This document shows positions 62,842 to 64,000 of a stretch of DNA of 64,000 nt, one piece after another. The notes beneath the pieces are model-generated. The model was not told the DNA's origin and did not search any database. It saw only the letters and a program-made list of their open reading frames with translations. A program made the translations under genes and the position numbers. Positions within the stretch are counted from its first letter, which is position 1, and each line of letters opens with the position of its first letter. The stretch comes from Actinobacteria bacterium OK074 (GTDB lineage Bacteria; Actinomycetota; Actinomycetes; Streptomycetales; Streptomycetaceae), in NCBI GenBank assembly GCA_001298575.1, contig LJCV01000110.1:122032-186031 (forward strand). Reading direction: 5' to 3'.

Positions 62842-63249
62842 GTGGACTGGCCGACAGCGATTTTGTGCGGGGCGATCGGTGGTTGTGTCATCGAGGCGAT
62901 CGTCTTCTACGGCCGCGTGTCGATGTGGCAGGCGGCACGGCGCCGGGCGGCGGAAAAACGTAGGAAACGGTTGCCCCCGTTGCGCGACTACATCGACGTA
63001 CCGGCGGACTCGCTGGTCGCCCTGACCAGGCTGGTGCTCGGCGCGACGGCGGGGTGGCTGTTCCACACGCAGATCATCGGGGTGTACGCGGCGGTCGCGG
63101 TGGGTGCCTCGGCGCCCGCGCTGCTCCGGCAGTTGGGCACGGTCCGGCAGGTGCAGGACGTCGTGCACGGGCCGCTCGCGGTGGACGCCGGACCGGCCAC
63201 GGGCATGGCCGTGGCCGGTCCGGCAACCGCAGAGGCGCAGCCCGAGTGA
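62842..63249 (+). CDS. Small membrane protein of unknown function
   Basis: 135 residues from GTG 62842. Two hydrophobic segments (AILCGAIGGCVIEAIVFYG and LGATAGWLFHTQIIGVYAAVAVG) flank a basic cytoplasmic loop (RRRAAEKRRKRLPPLRDYI). The stop overlaps the GTG of the next gene (GTGA), so the two act together. No family is recognised. Confidence 0.7.
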   Translation: MDWPTAILCGAIGGCVIEAIVFYGRVSMWQAARRRAAEKRRKRLPPLRDYIDVPADSLVALTRLVLGATAGWLFHTQIIGVYAAVAVGASAPALLRQLGTVRQVQDVVHGPLAVDAGPATGMAVAGPATAEAQPE

Positions 63250-63977
63250 CCGGCGAACCGCTGCGCCGCCGGTACTGGGCCGCGCTCGTCGGCCGGAGCG
63301 GCCGGAGCGCCGGGCACCCGTCCGCGCGGCCGGACGAGGAGCCGCCCCGCCACGGCCCGGCCCCGCTCTGGCGCCGCTACCTCGCCTCCCTGTTCGACAT
63401 CCCCCTCGTCCCGCGCGAACCCCGCCCGGCACGCGCCGGTGCGGTACGGCTGTCCCGATTACCGCTGGTGCTGGCGCTGGCGGCGTCGTTCGCGGGAATC
63501 GCGATGGGGGCCGCCGTGATCCAGGCAAGCATCAGCTCCGATCACAACAACGACTGGAGCGGCGGGAGTTCGTCGGGGGGCGGGACGGGAGGGTCGTCGG
63601 GCGGCAGCAGTACGACGGGGGGCAGCAGCTCGACCGGCGGGGCCGGTGGGAACACCTCCGGCGACACGGGCTTGCCGTCGGCCGTGGACGGGGGTGTCGG
63701 CGCGCCCTCGACCTCACCCCCCGCACCGCCGCTGTCCCCGCCCGGGTCCAGCACCCCCACGCCGCCCAGCCACCCCACGTCTGCGCCCCCCCCGGCATCC
63801 CACTCCCCGGGCCTCCCGGGCACCCCGAGTTCCCCCGGCGCCCCGGACGAGGAGTTGCCGTCAACCGGCGCCCCCGGCATCCCGGTTGTCCCGCTGACCG
63901 CCGTGGGCGCGAGCCTGCTGGCCGCGGGGGCGGCGGGGGCGTACGTGGTCAAGGGGTGGCGGCGCAAGGGGAGTTGA
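63246..63977 (+). CDS. Membrane-tethered LPXTG-type surface protein
   Basis: 243 residues from GTG 63246. About 75 residues lie before the first helix (LPLVLALAASFAGIAMGAAVIQ), which is therefore an anchor and not a signal peptide. Then comes a Ser/Gly/Thr and Pro-rich stretch, LPSTG at 204-208, a second helix and a basic tail (KGWRRKGS). LPSTG plus helix plus basic tail is a sortase signal. A class F sortase is encoded 5 kb away. The low-complexity middle suggests a wall-spanning stalk. If sortase cuts it, the protein would link membrane and wall. Confidence 0.7.
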   Translation: MTGEPLRRRYWAALVGRSGRSAGHPSARPDEEPPRHGPAPLWRRYLASLFDIPLVPREPRPARAGAVRLSRLPLVLALAASFAGIAMGAAVIQASISSDHNNDWSGGSSSGGGTGGSSGGSSTTGGSSSTGGAGGNTSGDTGLPSAVDGGVGAPSTSPPAPPLSPPGSSTPTPPSHPTSAPPPASHSPGLPGTPSSPGAPDEELPSTGAPGIPVVPLTAVGASLLAAGAAGAYVVKGWRRKGS

Positions 63978-64000
63978 GCGGCGGGGCGGCGCAGCACGCG

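Noticed and set aside
58476..62891. A 1471-codon minus-strand frame
   Set aside because: It runs antisense through nirB and reflects GC-rich third positions; only its end (58476-59258) is the TSUP permease.

Overview
The window is chromosomal DNA of a Streptomyces or very close relative. GC is very high with GC-rich third codon positions, GTG starts are frequent, and the right half carries a core block I know from Streptomyces: an HrdA-type principal-like sigma factor, dnaG, dgt, a sirohydrochlorin chelatase and nirBD. No ribosomal RNA is present.

Layout. (a) 1-4126: five closely packed plus-strand genes (end of a carbamoyltransferase, a glycosyltransferase-like protein, a small P-loop kinase, an APH-fold phosphotransferase, an NAD-dependent sugar epimerase), probably the tail of a glycan or natural-product tailoring cluster. 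(b) 4713-15710: a complete type I-E CRISPR-Cas locus. The minus-strand operon cas3-cse1-cse2-cas7e-cas5e-cas6e-cas1-cas2 is flanked by two arrays that both run outward, with related leaders: 5 repeats beside cas2 and 15 repeats beside cas3. A degenerate two-repeat mini-array with its own leader remnant lies between cas3 and cse1. The operon has a -35/-10 pair matching the PafBC (RecA-independent DNA-damage) promoter motif. (c) about 15711-41115: an integrated phage-derived element. It has head and packaging genes (terS, terL, portal, scaffold, decoration protein, major capsid protein) but no tail, lysis or replication genes that I can recognise. It also has a ParB, an antirestriction or DNA-modification cassette (ParB-like domain protein plus a methyltransferase-like/Mom-like protein) with a glycine-type tRNA-like gene upstream, an XRE/IrrE-like/membrane-protein cassette, an excisionase, a tyrosine integrase beside a tRNA(CAU), and a truncated serine recombinase. 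An Rhs polymorphic-toxin cassette in the opposite orientation separates terL from the portal gene. (d) 41116-63977: core chromosome. It holds one tRNA(CAU) and two tRNA-Asn genes, a YtxH-like protein, an FGGY kinase, a heterodimeric ABC exporter, hrdA-type sigma, dnaG, a ferredoxin-reductase-like flavoprotein, dgt, a CbiX-type chelatase, a SanA-like protein, a gamma-glutamylcyclotransferase-like protein, a class F sortase, a TSUP permease, nirB-nirD behind a GlnR-like box, and an LPXTG-type surface protein.

How the parts fit. The CRISPR locus abuts the truncated end of the phage module: its leader-distal, most decayed repeat is 72 bp from the first phage gene. The phage-derived element carries its own antirestriction and toxin functions, so the accessory half is a defence and counter-defence island. 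In the core part, the chelatase (siroheme) supports nirBD (siroheme nitrite reductase), and the sigma factor, primase and dGTPase form the usual information-processing block.

The main leads are the self-regulating mini-CRISPR candidate between cas3 and cse1, the DNA-damage-type promoter of the cas operon, a spacer that reads as host elongation factor Ts, and the tRNA-Gly-like gene lacking U33 upstream of the Mom-like modification gene.
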